Part shown: piece after piece, positions 8,588-14,825 of the stretch
How positions within the stretch are numbered: the stretch's first letter is position 1
Layout of the letters: the number at the start of each line of letters is the position of its first letter
Source: DASVBE01 sp036375995
GTDB lineage: Bacteria; Actinomycetota; Actinomycetes; Streptosporangiales; Streptosporangiaceae
Reading direction: 5' to 3'
Assembly (NCBI GenBank): GCA_036375995.1
Contig: DASVBE010000053.1
Coordinates: 1-50,076 of the forward strand
Length of the DNA stretch: 50,076 nucleotides
The notes under the pieces: model-generated
Told to the model about the DNA's origin: nothing
The model's database searches: none
What the model saw: the letters and a program-made list of their open reading frames with translations, nothing else
Translations under genes and position numbers: made by a program

Positions 8588-9333
8588 CCGACCGCGCCGC
8601 CGATCATGCTGCCCACGCCGAACGTCACCGCCACGGCCAGACCGCCGAGCAGCAGCTGGCGCAGGCCGGCCCGGAGCGCCGGCCGGCCGGTGATCCGGCC
8701 CACCATCGCCCCGCCGCCGAGCAGCGCCAGCGCGGCCAGGCCCAGCGACCAGCCAAGCGAGTGCAGCCCGGCCAGGTAGGGCAGCAGCGGGACCAGCGCG
8801 CCGAGCGAGAACGCGATGAGCGACGAGATCCCGGCCAGCAGCGCCGACGGCAGCTCGAACGGGTCGACGCCGAGCTCCTCGCGGGTGTGCAGGCGCAGCG
8901 CGGTGTCCGGGTCGCGGGACACCGCGGCCGCCATCCGGGCCGCGGTCTGCGGGTCGGCGCCGTAGCCGCGGAACGTGTCGGCCAGCTCGGCCTGCTCGGC
9001 GGCCGGGAACCGGGCGTGCATCTTGCGCTCCACCGCGACCTCGGCGTGCACCAGCTCGTTCTGGTTGGTCACCGACACGTACTCGCCGGTGCCCATCGAG
9101 AACGCCCCGGCCACCAGCGCGGCCACCCCGGTCAGGATCACCGTGTGCGCGGGCACCCCGCCGCCGCCCAGGCCCGCGATCAGCGAGGCGTTGGTGACCA
9201 GCCCGTCGACCGCGCCGAACACAGTGGGCCGGAGCCAGCCGCCGGACACGTCACGGTGCCGGTGCGACCAGCCTGCCGCCAGCGCCGCAGCCCCGATGGC
9301 CTCGTGCGAATGCACCTGGTCGCTGCTCGACAC
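8584..9333 (-). CDS. VIT1/CCC1-family iron/manganese transporter
   Basis: A 249-aa membrane protein of the vacuolar iron transporter family. The N-terminal HRHRDVSGGWLRPTVFGAVDGLVTNASLIAGLGG (about 24-57) is the conserved VIT1 first-helix region. A second helix, VAGAFSMGTGEYVSVTNQNE, carries the metal-site motif. A cytosolic helical insert (about 100-165) and three C-terminal transmembrane helices follow. It likely moves Fe2+ or Mn2+ across the plasma membrane. The start is GTG 9333, with GATAAT 7 nt upstream. Four bp (CTAG) are shared with the convergent DinB-TPR gene. Confidence 0.9.
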   Translation of the reverse strand: MSSSDQVHSHEAIGAAALAAGWSHRHRDVSGGWLRPTVFGAVDGLVTNASLIAGLGGGGVPAHTVILTGVAALVAGAFSMGTGEYVSVTNQNELVHAEVAVERKMHARFPAAEQAELADTFRGYGADPQTAARMAAAVSRDPDTALRLHTREELGVDPFELPSALLAGISSLIAFSLGALVPLLPYLAGLHSLGWSLGLAALALLGGGAMVGRITGRPALRAGLRQLLLGGLAVAVTFGVGSMIGGAVG

Positions 9334-9340
9334 GTCCGGG

Positions 9341-9346
9341 ATTATC
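9341..9346 (-). promoter_or_regulatory. -10 hexamer of a leaderless promoter (VIT1-like gene)
   Basis: On the minus strand GATAAT is followed by 7 nt and the GTG start at 9333. The same hexamer is used at similar spacing by the add gene. Confidence 0.55.
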
Positions 9347-9441
9347 CTCCGCTGCCTGGTTGCCCCGCGAATCGTCCCCCGTGGCCCGTGGGCCCGCGGT
9401 CGTCTGTACCCGCCCGGGGCAGCTTCAGCCCTCGGGTCTCC

Positions 9442-11208
9442 TCAGGCTTTCAGGCCGGGAAAGTCCTCTTCCCAGAACTCGGCCGCGGCCCGGGGCCGTC
9501 CGCCGGTGCCCTGGCCGGCCGCCGGAGCCGCCGGAGCTGCCGGAGCTGCCGGGGCCGCCGCGTGCCGGTCGTTCTCCTGGTCCCGCAGCTCCACCCGGCG
9601 GATCTTGCCGGAGATCGTCTTCGGCAGGTCGGCGAACTCCAGCCGCCGGATCCGCTGGAACGGGGCCAGCCGCTCGCGCGCGTAGCGCAGGATGTCCTCC
9701 GCGGTCCCGGCGTCCGGTGCCCAGCCCGCGGCCAGCACCACGTACGCCTTGGGCACGGCCAGCCGCAGCGGGTCCGGCGAGGGGACCACGGCCGCCTCGG
9801 CCACCGCCGCGTGCTCGATCAGAACGCTCTCCAGCTCGAACGGTGAGATCCGGTAGTCCGACGCCTTGAACACGTCGTCGGTGCGGCCGATGTAGGTGAT
9901 GTAGCCGTCGGCGTCCCGCGAGGCCACGTCACCGGTGTGGTAATAGCCGCCGCGCATGGCCTCGGCGGCCCGCTCCGGGTCGCCGCGGTAGCCGGTCATC
10001 AGCCCCAGCGGCCGCCGGGACAGGTCCAGGCAGATCTCGCCCTCCTCGCCCGGCTGGCCGGTAACCGGCTCGACCAGGGAGATGTCGTAACCGGGCAGCG
10101 CCCGGCCCATCGACCCGGCCTTGACCGGCTGGCCGGGGGAGTTGCCGATCTGCGCGGTGGTCTCGGTCTGCCCGTACCCGTCCCGCACGGTGATCTGCCA
10201 GGCCCGCCGGACCTGCTCGATGACCTCGGGGTTCAGCGGCTCGCCCGCGCCCACGCACTCGCGCAGCGTGCGGATGTCGGCGCTGGCCAGGTCGGCCTGG
10301 ACCAGCATCCGCCAGACCGTAGGCGGTGCGCACAGCGAGGTGATGCCGCAGGACCCGATGGCGTCCAGCAGGACGGCCGCGGAGAACCGCTCGTGGCCCA
10401 GGATGAATGCGGTCGCCCCGGCCGTCAGCGGGGCGAACACGTTGCTCCACGCGTGCTTCGCCCAGCCCGGCGAGGACACGTTCAGGTGCACGTCACCGGG
10501 CTGCAGGCCGATCCAGTACAGGGTGGACAGGTGCCCGGCCGGATACGAGGCGTGGGTGTGCTCGACCAGCTTGGGCTGTGAGGTCGTGCCCGAGGTGAAG
10601 TACAGCAGCAGCGGATCGTCCGCACGGGTCGGCCCGTCCGGCACGAAATCCTTATGCATGCCGTACGCCTCGCTGTACGGACTCCAGCCGTCCGCGGTGG
10701 CCCCGCCCACCGCGATCCTGGTCCAGTCCCCGGCCAGGCCCGCGAATCGCGGCGTCAGGCCGCCCTCGGTGACCACGTGCCGGACGTCGCCGCGGTCGAT
10801 CCGGTCGGCCAGGTCATCGGGACCGAGCAGGGTCGACGCCGGGATGATCACCGCGCCGAGCTTGATCGAGGCCAGGATGACCTCCCACAGCGGCACGATG
10901 TTGCCGAGCATCAGCAGCACCCGGTCCCCGCGGCTGACGCCGAGCCCGCGCATCCAGTTCGCGACCTGGCTGGACCGGGCGGACAGCTCCGCGTAGCTCA
11001 GCGTGGTGTCACTGTCCTCGCTGACCACCCGCAGCGCGGGCCGGTCCGGATGCTCGGCGGCGAGTACGTCGAACCAGTCCAGCGCCCAGTTGAACTCCTC
11101 CAGTTCCGGCCAGCGGAACTCCGCTTTCGCCGCGGAGTAGTCCTCGCGCAGCCGAAGCAGCAGATCACGGGCGTCGCGGAAGGCGGCGGTCGGGCTCAGG
11201 TCAGTCAT
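9442..11208 (-). CDS. AMP-forming acyl-CoA synthetase (medium-chain type)
   Basis: A 588-aa adenylate-forming enzyme that would activate a carboxylic acid to its CoA thioester. The ATP/AMP signature is LLYFTSGTTSQPKLVEHTH (about 201-219). Later motifs are DGYGQTETT, YYHTGDVASRDADGYITYIGRTDDVFKASDYRISPFELE and the catalytic Lys region FADLPKTISGKIRRVELR. The overall pattern fits ACSM/MACS-type synthetases. The C-terminus carries an Ala-Pro tract (about 555-570) encoded by 9-nt repeats. MTDLSP at 11208 was chosen because GACGAT (11215-11220) lies 6 nt upstream. A 26-bp palindrome lies further upstream. Confidence 0.9.
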   Translation of the reverse strand: MTDLSPTAAFRDARDLLLRLREDYSAAKAEFRWPELEEFNWALDWFDVLAAEHPDRPALRVVSEDSDTTLSYAELSARSSQVANWMRGLGVSRGDRVLLMLGNIVPLWEVILASIKLGAVIIPASTLLGPDDLADRIDRGDVRHVVTEGGLTPRFAGLAGDWTRIAVGGATADGWSPYSEAYGMHKDFVPDGPTRADDPLLLYFTSGTTSQPKLVEHTHASYPAGHLSTLYWIGLQPGDVHLNVSSPGWAKHAWSNVFAPLTAGATAFILGHERFSAAVLLDAIGSCGITSLCAPPTVWRMLVQADLASADIRTLRECVGAGEPLNPEVIEQVRRAWQITVRDGYGQTETTAQIGNSPGQPVKAGSMGRALPGYDISLVEPVTGQPGEEGEICLDLSRRPLGLMTGYRGDPERAAEAMRGGYYHTGDVASRDADGYITYIGRTDDVFKASDYRISPFELESVLIEHAAVAEAAVVPSPDPLRLAVPKAYVVLAAGWAPDAGTAEDILRYARERLAPFQRIRRLEFADLPKTISGKIRRVELRDQENDRHAAAPAAPAAPAAPAAGQGTGGRPRAAAEFWEEDFPGLKA

Positions 11209-11276
11209 GATCCCATCGTCGCAGCTAAGCCACCGCAGCGGCCACACAGCCCCGCGGCCCCGCTGGCCGGCAACCT

Positions 11277-11302
11277 CAACGTTCCTTGATCAAGGAACGT
11301 TG
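11277..11302. promoter_or_regulatory. 26-bp perfect palindrome, possible operator
   Basis: Both strands read CAACGTTCCTTGA then its exact mirror TCAAGGAACGTTG. There is no loop, which suits a dimeric repressor better than a terminator. It spans the stop codon of the erm gene (TGA at its centre) and lies 69-94 bp upstream of the acyl-CoA synthetase start. It is clearly less GC-rich than its surroundings. Confidence 0.6.
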
Positions 11303-12297
11303 CTCGGCGCGGCTCGCCGGGCCGGCGCGATCCGGGGACGGGGCGCCGCGGGCGGCCGCCGGGCGGGCGGCGGACGCGGGTCCCGATCCCATCGCTGCGA
11401 GGCGGACAGCCGCGGCGCGGCGGCCGGCCGCGGTGGCGAGGCGGGGGACCGGGCGCCGGACCGCGGCGCGGCGGCCGGCCGCGGGGGCGCAGCGGGCGGC
11501 CGCGATGTTGCGGCGGCGGACCGGGCGCCGGTGAGCAGCACCGCGACCTCGTGCCACTGATCGGCGGTCAGCTCCGTAGCCGGGGTTCGCGCGCCGATGG
11601 CGGCCCGGACCGCGCCACGGAGGGCGTCCGCGCCGCGGCCGTTGGGCAGGCTGAGCTCGACCGGCCGGGACCGGTCCCGCCAGGCCGCGCGGAGCAGCCC
11701 GCGCAGCGCCCGGGGCCCGCCGGGCAGCCCGTTCAGCGGCCGGGGCCGGATGGACAGGTGCGCCGCGTCGGTGGCGGGCGGCGGCGCGAAGCTTGCCGCG
11801 GCCACCCGCCCGGTCAGCCGGATCTGATAGCGGGCCGCCCACCAGGCGGTCTCCTCGTCCCGCGGCCGGCCGGCGGCCAGCCACCGGGCCGCGCCCCACG
11901 CCAGGATCAGCTCGGCGCCGGCCAGTGGCACCCCCGGGTCGCCGAGCAGCCGCCGGGCCAGGGCCGTGCTGCCCGCGAACGGCGGGTTGGCCACGACCAG
12001 GAACTCCCGGCCCGGCCAGGGGACGATCCGGAGGTCAGTCTCGGCTACCCGGACGTCTGGCTGCGCGGCGAACCGGCGGCGCAGCCGCGCGGCCAGCCGC
12101 GGATCACGCTCGATCGCGATCACCCGGGCACCCGTCCCGGCCAGCGCGGCGGTGATGGCCCCGTACCCCGCTCCGAGGTCGAGGACCAGCGACCCGGGGC
12201 CGGCCCCGGACCGCTCAGCGAGACGTGAGATCAGCCTCCGGTCACGCAGGAAGTGAGCGCCGGACGGTCCCGGCGGCGCGGGCCGCTGCCCGGCCAC
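11290..12297 (-). CDS. erm: Erm-type 23S rRNA (adenine-N6)-methyltransferase
   Basis: A 335-aa rRNA methyltransferase of the Erm/KsgA fold, expected to methylate A2058 of 23S rRNA and give macrolide-lincosamide-streptogramin B resistance. It has the N-terminal HFLRD (about 15-19), SAM motif I VLDLGAGYGAIT (38-49), acidic IERD (62-65) and the adenine-handling motif ANPPF (103-107). The last ~80 residues are an Ala/Pro/Arg-rich tail with a 17-residue repeat (PPRPAAAPR twice), recalling the basic tails of actinomycete ErmE-like enzymes. The start GTG 12297 has no Shine-Dalgarno of its own and lies inside a short upstream ORF. The exact target base is inferred. Confidence 0.85.
   Translation of the reverse strand: MAGQRPAPPGPSGAHFLRDRRLISRLAERSGAGPGSLVLDLGAGYGAITAALAGTGARVIAIERDPRLAARLRRRFAAQPDVRVAETDLRIVPWPGREFLVVANPPFAGSTALARRLLGDPGVPLAGAELILAWGAARWLAAGRPRDEETAWWAARYQIRLTGRVAAASFAPPPATDAAHLSIRPRPLNGLPGGPRALRGLLRAAWRDRSRPVELSLPNGRGADALRGAVRAAIGARTPATELTADQWHEVAVLLTGARSAAATSRPPAAPPRPAAAPRSGARSPASPPRPAAAPRLSASQRWDRDPRPPPARRPPAAPRPRIAPARRAAPSNVP
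11410..11484 (-). repeat. 24-bp direct repeat in the erm C-terminal tail
   Basis: Two identical 24-bp copies (11410-11433 and 11461-11484) stand 51 bp apart in frame, so they duplicate the PRPAAAPR segment of the protein tail. This suggests recent expansion of the basic tail. Confidence 0.7.
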
Positions 12298-12319
12298 GGA
12301 TGACCATGACCATGCCCAT
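12242..12319 (-). CDS. Possible 25-aa leader peptide overlapping erm
   Basis: A strong Shine-Dalgarno GAGGAGG stands 6 nt before ATG 12319. It opens a 25-codon ORF beginning MGMVMVIRGRAAAR and ending SLPA at TGA 12242-12244. The erm start GTG 12297 lies inside it in another frame and lacks a ribosome binding site. erm genes are classically controlled by macrolide-dependent ribosome stalling on such leaders. The R-G-R triplet at residues 8-10 has the R/K-x-R/K form of a known macrolide arrest motif. The alternative is that it simply loads ribosomes for a coupled erm start. Confidence 0.45.
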   Translation of the reverse strand: MGMVMVIRGRAAARAAGTVRRSLPA

Positions 12320-12349
12320 TGCCGTCCTCCTCAGCTCGGCGCCAACGCG

Positions 12350-12394
12350 CCCCAACCTAGGCGCCCGCCCGCCGCCCCCGCCAGTCAATTTCCC
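12350..12394 (-). promoter_or_regulatory. Possible erm promoter elements
   Basis: On the minus strand TTGACT (near 12384-12389) and TAGGTT (near 12354-12359) precede the leader ORF. They are about 23 bp apart, wider than the usual 16-19, so only one may be functional or an activator may be needed. Confidence 0.3.
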
Positions 12395-12453
12395 CCGCCC
12401 CGGGGCTGGGGGCAGCCGGTTCGCCCGTCGGGGTAACCCGCTGCCTGGCGCCG

Positions 12454-12485
12454 CGATGGCCCGGGCGCAGGGGCCCGGGCCATCG
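12454..12485 (-). terminator. Hairpin terminator after the SnoaL-like gene
   Basis: Perfect 13-bp arms CGATGGCCCGGGC and GCCCGGGCCATCG enclose a 6-nt loop. It lies 43 bp beyond the stop of the minus-strand SnoaL-like gene and upstream of the erm promoter region. No U-tract is present, as is usual in actinobacteria. Confidence 0.65.
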
Positions 12486-12527
12486 TCTGCGGACCGGGGC
12501 CTGGGGCTGGCCCGCCCCGTGGCCTCA

Positions 12528-12980
12528 TTAGGCGGCTAGCCGGTCGAGCACGCCGGTCTGCGCGAGCATGGCGAACCGGTCGGGCACGCCCCAGTGCTCG
12601 GTGATCAGGCCGCCGGTCACCCGGCACACGTCGATCACGGTGAAGTCGACGGGTCGGCCGCTGGGCGGGCCGAAGTACGGGCCGGTGGCGGTGCCCTGGC
12701 CACGCACCCGGACCCAGATCACCTCACCGTCCTGGACCCAGTCCTCGATGCTGAACCTGATGTCGGGAACTGCCTCGTGCACGTTCCTGATGGCCGCCTT
12801 GACGTGCTCGATTGCCTCGGCCCCCCGGCCGGCCGTGCCGAACTGGTGGTCTACCAGGTCCGGTGAGCAGACCTCGTCGGCGATCGCGTCGTTACCGGTC
12901 GCGAAACCTTCGTCGAAGATACGCCGCAGGACCCGGTAGGCGGTGGTCCGCTCGCGGCCCGCGGTGGTGCTGATGGTCAT
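12528..12980 (-). CDS. SnoaL-like ester cyclase / NTF2-fold protein
   Basis: A 150-aa NTF2-fold protein. It shows the SnoaL pattern: an N-terminal helix YRVLRRIFDEGFATGNDAIADEVCSPDLVDHQF (about 15-47), then VPDIRFSIEDWVQDGEVIWVRVRGQGT and the end VTGGLITEHWGVPDRFAMLAQ. Family members include polyketide cyclases and many uncharacterised small-molecule enzymes, so no reaction can be assigned. ATG 12980 follows GAGGAGG at good spacing. The upstream region holds a palindrome likely bound by a TetR-type repressor, of which only a remnant gene remains next door. Confidence 0.85.
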   Translation of the reverse strand: MTISTTAGRERTTAYRVLRRIFDEGFATGNDAIADEVCSPDLVDHQFGTAGRGAEAIEHVKAAIRNVHEAVPDIRFSIEDWVQDGEVIWVRVRGQGTATGPYFGPPSGRPVDFTVIDVCRVTGGLITEHWGVPDRFAMLAQTGVLDRLAA

Positions 12981-13022
12981 GACTCCTCCTCGCTCCCGGC
13001 CGGCAGTCTTTCCGCCGGCTGC

Positions 13023-13069
13023 ATTGATCCTATGATAGCTCGGATCAATACAGTTATATTAGGATCAAA
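13023..13069. promoter_or_regulatory. Operator-like inverted and direct repeats upstream of the SnoaL-like gene
   Basis: ATTGATCC (13023-13030) and GGATCAAT (13042-13049) form a perfect 8-bp inverted repeat with an 11-bp spacer. A further half-site GGATCAAA starts at 13062, exactly 20 bp after the second arm. The stretch is AT-rich against a very GC-rich background. TTAGGATCAAA here resembles TTAGGATGAAA at 13355-13365 in front of the cupin gene. Confidence 0.6.
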
Positions 13070-13131
13070 GTCGGGGGCATGGCAAACCAGGCCCCGGCAG
13101 AGTGCCGTGGCCTGGGCGGATGCCGGGGCGG

Positions 13132-13320
13132 TCAGGCTTCGGGGGAGGCGAGGAAGAGGCGGGTCCACGCGTCGGACGGCCAGGCGGCGAACCTGCTGGC
13201 GTCCCAGCCCTGCTCAGCGAACGGCCGCCGGGCTGCGTCGAGGATCGCCTGCCTGGTCCGGCGGGCCTGCTCCTCCCGCACGGACGAGTGGTAGGTCCGG
13301 GATTTGACGGGCTCGCTCAT
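13132..13320 (-). pseudogene. TetR family regulator remnant with internal deletion
   Basis: A 62-codon frame. It begins like a TetR repressor (VREEQARRTRQAILDAARRPFAEQGW, about residues 14-39) and then continues directly with what looks like the extreme C-terminus of such a protein (DASRFAAWPSDAWTRLFLA). The second half of the HTH and the whole ligand-binding domain, roughly 130 residues, are missing without a frame break. The Gly-Trp at the join occurs in both parts of typical family members, so deletion between short repeats is plausible. The product is unlikely to bind DNA specifically. Its former targets are probably the flanking SnoaL-like and cupin genes. Confidence 0.6.
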
Positions 13321-13354
13321 ACGATCTACATTATCAGTATTAATCCGATGAAAC

Positions 13355-13372
13355 TTAGGATGAAAATCATCC
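13355..13372. promoter_or_regulatory. Operator-like palindrome upstream of the cupin gene
   Basis: GGATGA-AAA-TCATCC (13358-13372) is a perfect 6-bp inverted repeat overlapping TTAGGAT (13355-13361), which could itself be a -10 element. It lies 17 bp upstream of ATG 13389. Confidence 0.45.
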
Positions 13373-13388
13373 GGAGACGGGGACAGCG

Positions 13389-13895
13389 ATGGGCAACGAC
13401 ACGACGACTACCACAGTGCTGGCCAGGGGCGCGGCCGAAGGCCCGGCGACCTGGGCGCTCGGCTCGCTGTTCGAGCAGCTGGCGTCCGGGGCGGAGACCG
13501 GCGGCACGTTCGGGCTGACCCGGGTCACCCAGCCGGCCGGCACCGCCACCCCGGTGCACGTGCACACCCGCGAGGCCGAGGCGTTCTACCTGCTGGAGGG
13601 CACGATGACGTACCGGGCCGGGGAGCAGACCTACCAGCTCAGCCCGGGCTCGTTCATCTACCTGCCGACCGGGGTGCCGCACGCGTTCCGGGTCACCGGA
13701 GACGCCCCGGTGCGGTTCCTGGCCGTCGTCGCACCCGGCGGCCTGATGGACCTCTACGACGAGGTCGGGCAGCCCGCCGTGGAGCGGAGGCTGCCCGGCA
13801 CTGACGGGGCCGCCCTGCCCGCCGATGTGCAGCGCTGGCTGGAGGCGGCCCCGCGGTACGGGATCGAAGTGCTTGGCCCGCCGCTGCCGGCCTAA
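13389..13895 (+). CDS. Cupin domain protein
   Basis: A 168-aa single-domain cupin. Cupin motif 1 is TPVHVHTREAEAFYLLEGTM (about 56-75), with the His-x-His and Glu metal ligands. Motif 2 is FIYLPTGVPHAFRVTG (about 93-108), with the distal His. Such proteins are dioxygenases, isomerases or sensors, and the substrate is unknown. GGAGA upstream can serve as ribosome binding site for ATG 13389. It is divergent from the TetR remnant and convergent with the epimerase gene (7 bp between stops). Confidence 0.87.
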   Translation: MGNDTTTTTVLARGAAEGPATWALGSLFEQLASGAETGGTFGLTRVTQPAGTATPVHVHTREAEAFYLLEGTMTYRAGEQTYQLSPGSFIYLPTGVPHAFRVTGDAPVRFLAVVAPGGLMDLYDEVGQPAVERRLPGTDGAALPADVQRWLEAAPRYGIEVLGPPLPA

Positions 13896-13902
13896 CCGGC
13901 GG

Positions 13903-14766
13903 CTAATCCTTCTCAGGCTGTAGGTGATCACGCCAGGAATGCTGGGGCACGAAGCCAAGCGCCTCGCGGGCCCGGTCGATGGCCAGCAACGTGCCGTGCC
14001 CCGGCACCTCGCGCTTCACCGGGACGTCCGGGTAGACCTCCTTGAGCAGCTCCGCGGACGGCCTCGGCATCGCGGTGTCGGCGGCGGCGATGATGAACGA
14101 CGGGCTGCCGGTCACGTCCGCCTCCAGGGCCAGCCGGCAGGCCGCCGCCGCATCCCTGGCGTCGATGTAGCCCCACAGGTTCCAGCGGCGCCGGGCCGGG
14201 TCCTCCCACGCCCACGGGAGCTCCTGGTAGTCCTCGACGGTGAAGATGTTGGAGAACCGCAGGGCCACGAACGGCTTTCCTGACCAGCCGGCGATCTGCT
14301 CGGCGATCGTCTCGCTGGCCACCTTGGACAGCGCGTAGGACGTGGTCGGCACCGGGTAGTGGTCCTCGTCCACCGGCGCGTACCGGGGCGGGGTGTCGAA
14401 CGGCAGGCCCAGCGTGGTCTCGCTGGACGCCCACACGACCCGGCTCAGCCCGGCCGTGACCGCGGCCGCGCTGAACACGTTGTAGTTCATGGTGATGTTC
14501 TCGTTGAACGTCACCGCGGGGGTGCGCAGGTCGGGCGCGGGGATGTTGGCCAGGTGCACCACCGCGTCCATGCCCGCCAGCACCTCGGCGGCCTGGCCGT
14601 AGTCGGTCAGGTCGGCCTGAGTGAACATCACCTTGTACCCGTCCGCCGGGCTGTCCGGCGCGGGCCGGGCCAGGTCGGTCGCGTGCACCCGGTAGCCGTG
14701 CGCGACCAGTTCGGCCACCACCGCCTGCCCGGCTTTGCCGCTGGCGCCCGTCACGCAGATCTTCAT
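13903..14766 (-). CDS. NAD(P)-dependent epimerase/dehydratase (extended SDR)
   Basis: A 287-aa Rossmann protein. The N-terminal dinucleotide motif is CVTGASGKAGQAVV (about 4-17) and the catalytic Y-x3-K is TSYALSKVASE (about 142-152), with WASSETTLG just before it. This fits nucleotide-sugar epimerase-like extended SDRs, but the substrate is not evident. Start ATG 14766 follows GAGGAGC. It faces the cupin gene convergently, and the antiporter gene upstream is on the same strand 59 bp away. Confidence 0.87.
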   Translation of the reverse strand: MKICVTGASGKAGQAVVAELVAHGYRVHATDLARPAPDSPADGYKVMFTQADLTDYGQAAEVLAGMDAVVHLANIPAPDLRTPAVTFNENITMNYNVFSAAAVTAGLSRVVWASSETTLGLPFDTPPRYAPVDEDHYPVPTTSYALSKVASETIAEQIAGWSGKPFVALRFSNIFTVEDYQELPWAWEDPARRRWNLWGYIDARDAAAACRLALEADVTGSPSFIIAAADTAMPRPSAELLKEVYPDVPVKREVPGHGTLLAIDRAREALGFVPQHSWRDHLQPEKD

Positions 14767-14825
14767 GCTGCTCCTCTGATTGCCCTCACCGGAATGGCCG
14801 CCTCCGCAGGCACCATCGTGGCCGG

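Noticed and set aside
12242..12319. Frameshift explanation for the erm start (ATG 12319 as the true start with a missing base)
   Set aside because: The GTG frame already supplies the expected 13-17 residues before the conserved HFLRD, so no frameshift is needed. It cannot be fully excluded without homologues.
9442..14766. Biosynthetic gene cluster (erm, acyl-CoA synthetase, SnoaL-like, epimerase, methyltransferases)
   Set aside because: There is no polyketide synthase, NRPS or other core enzyme, the genes lie on mixed strands, and each has its own promoter. It looks like ordinary scattered accessory genes.
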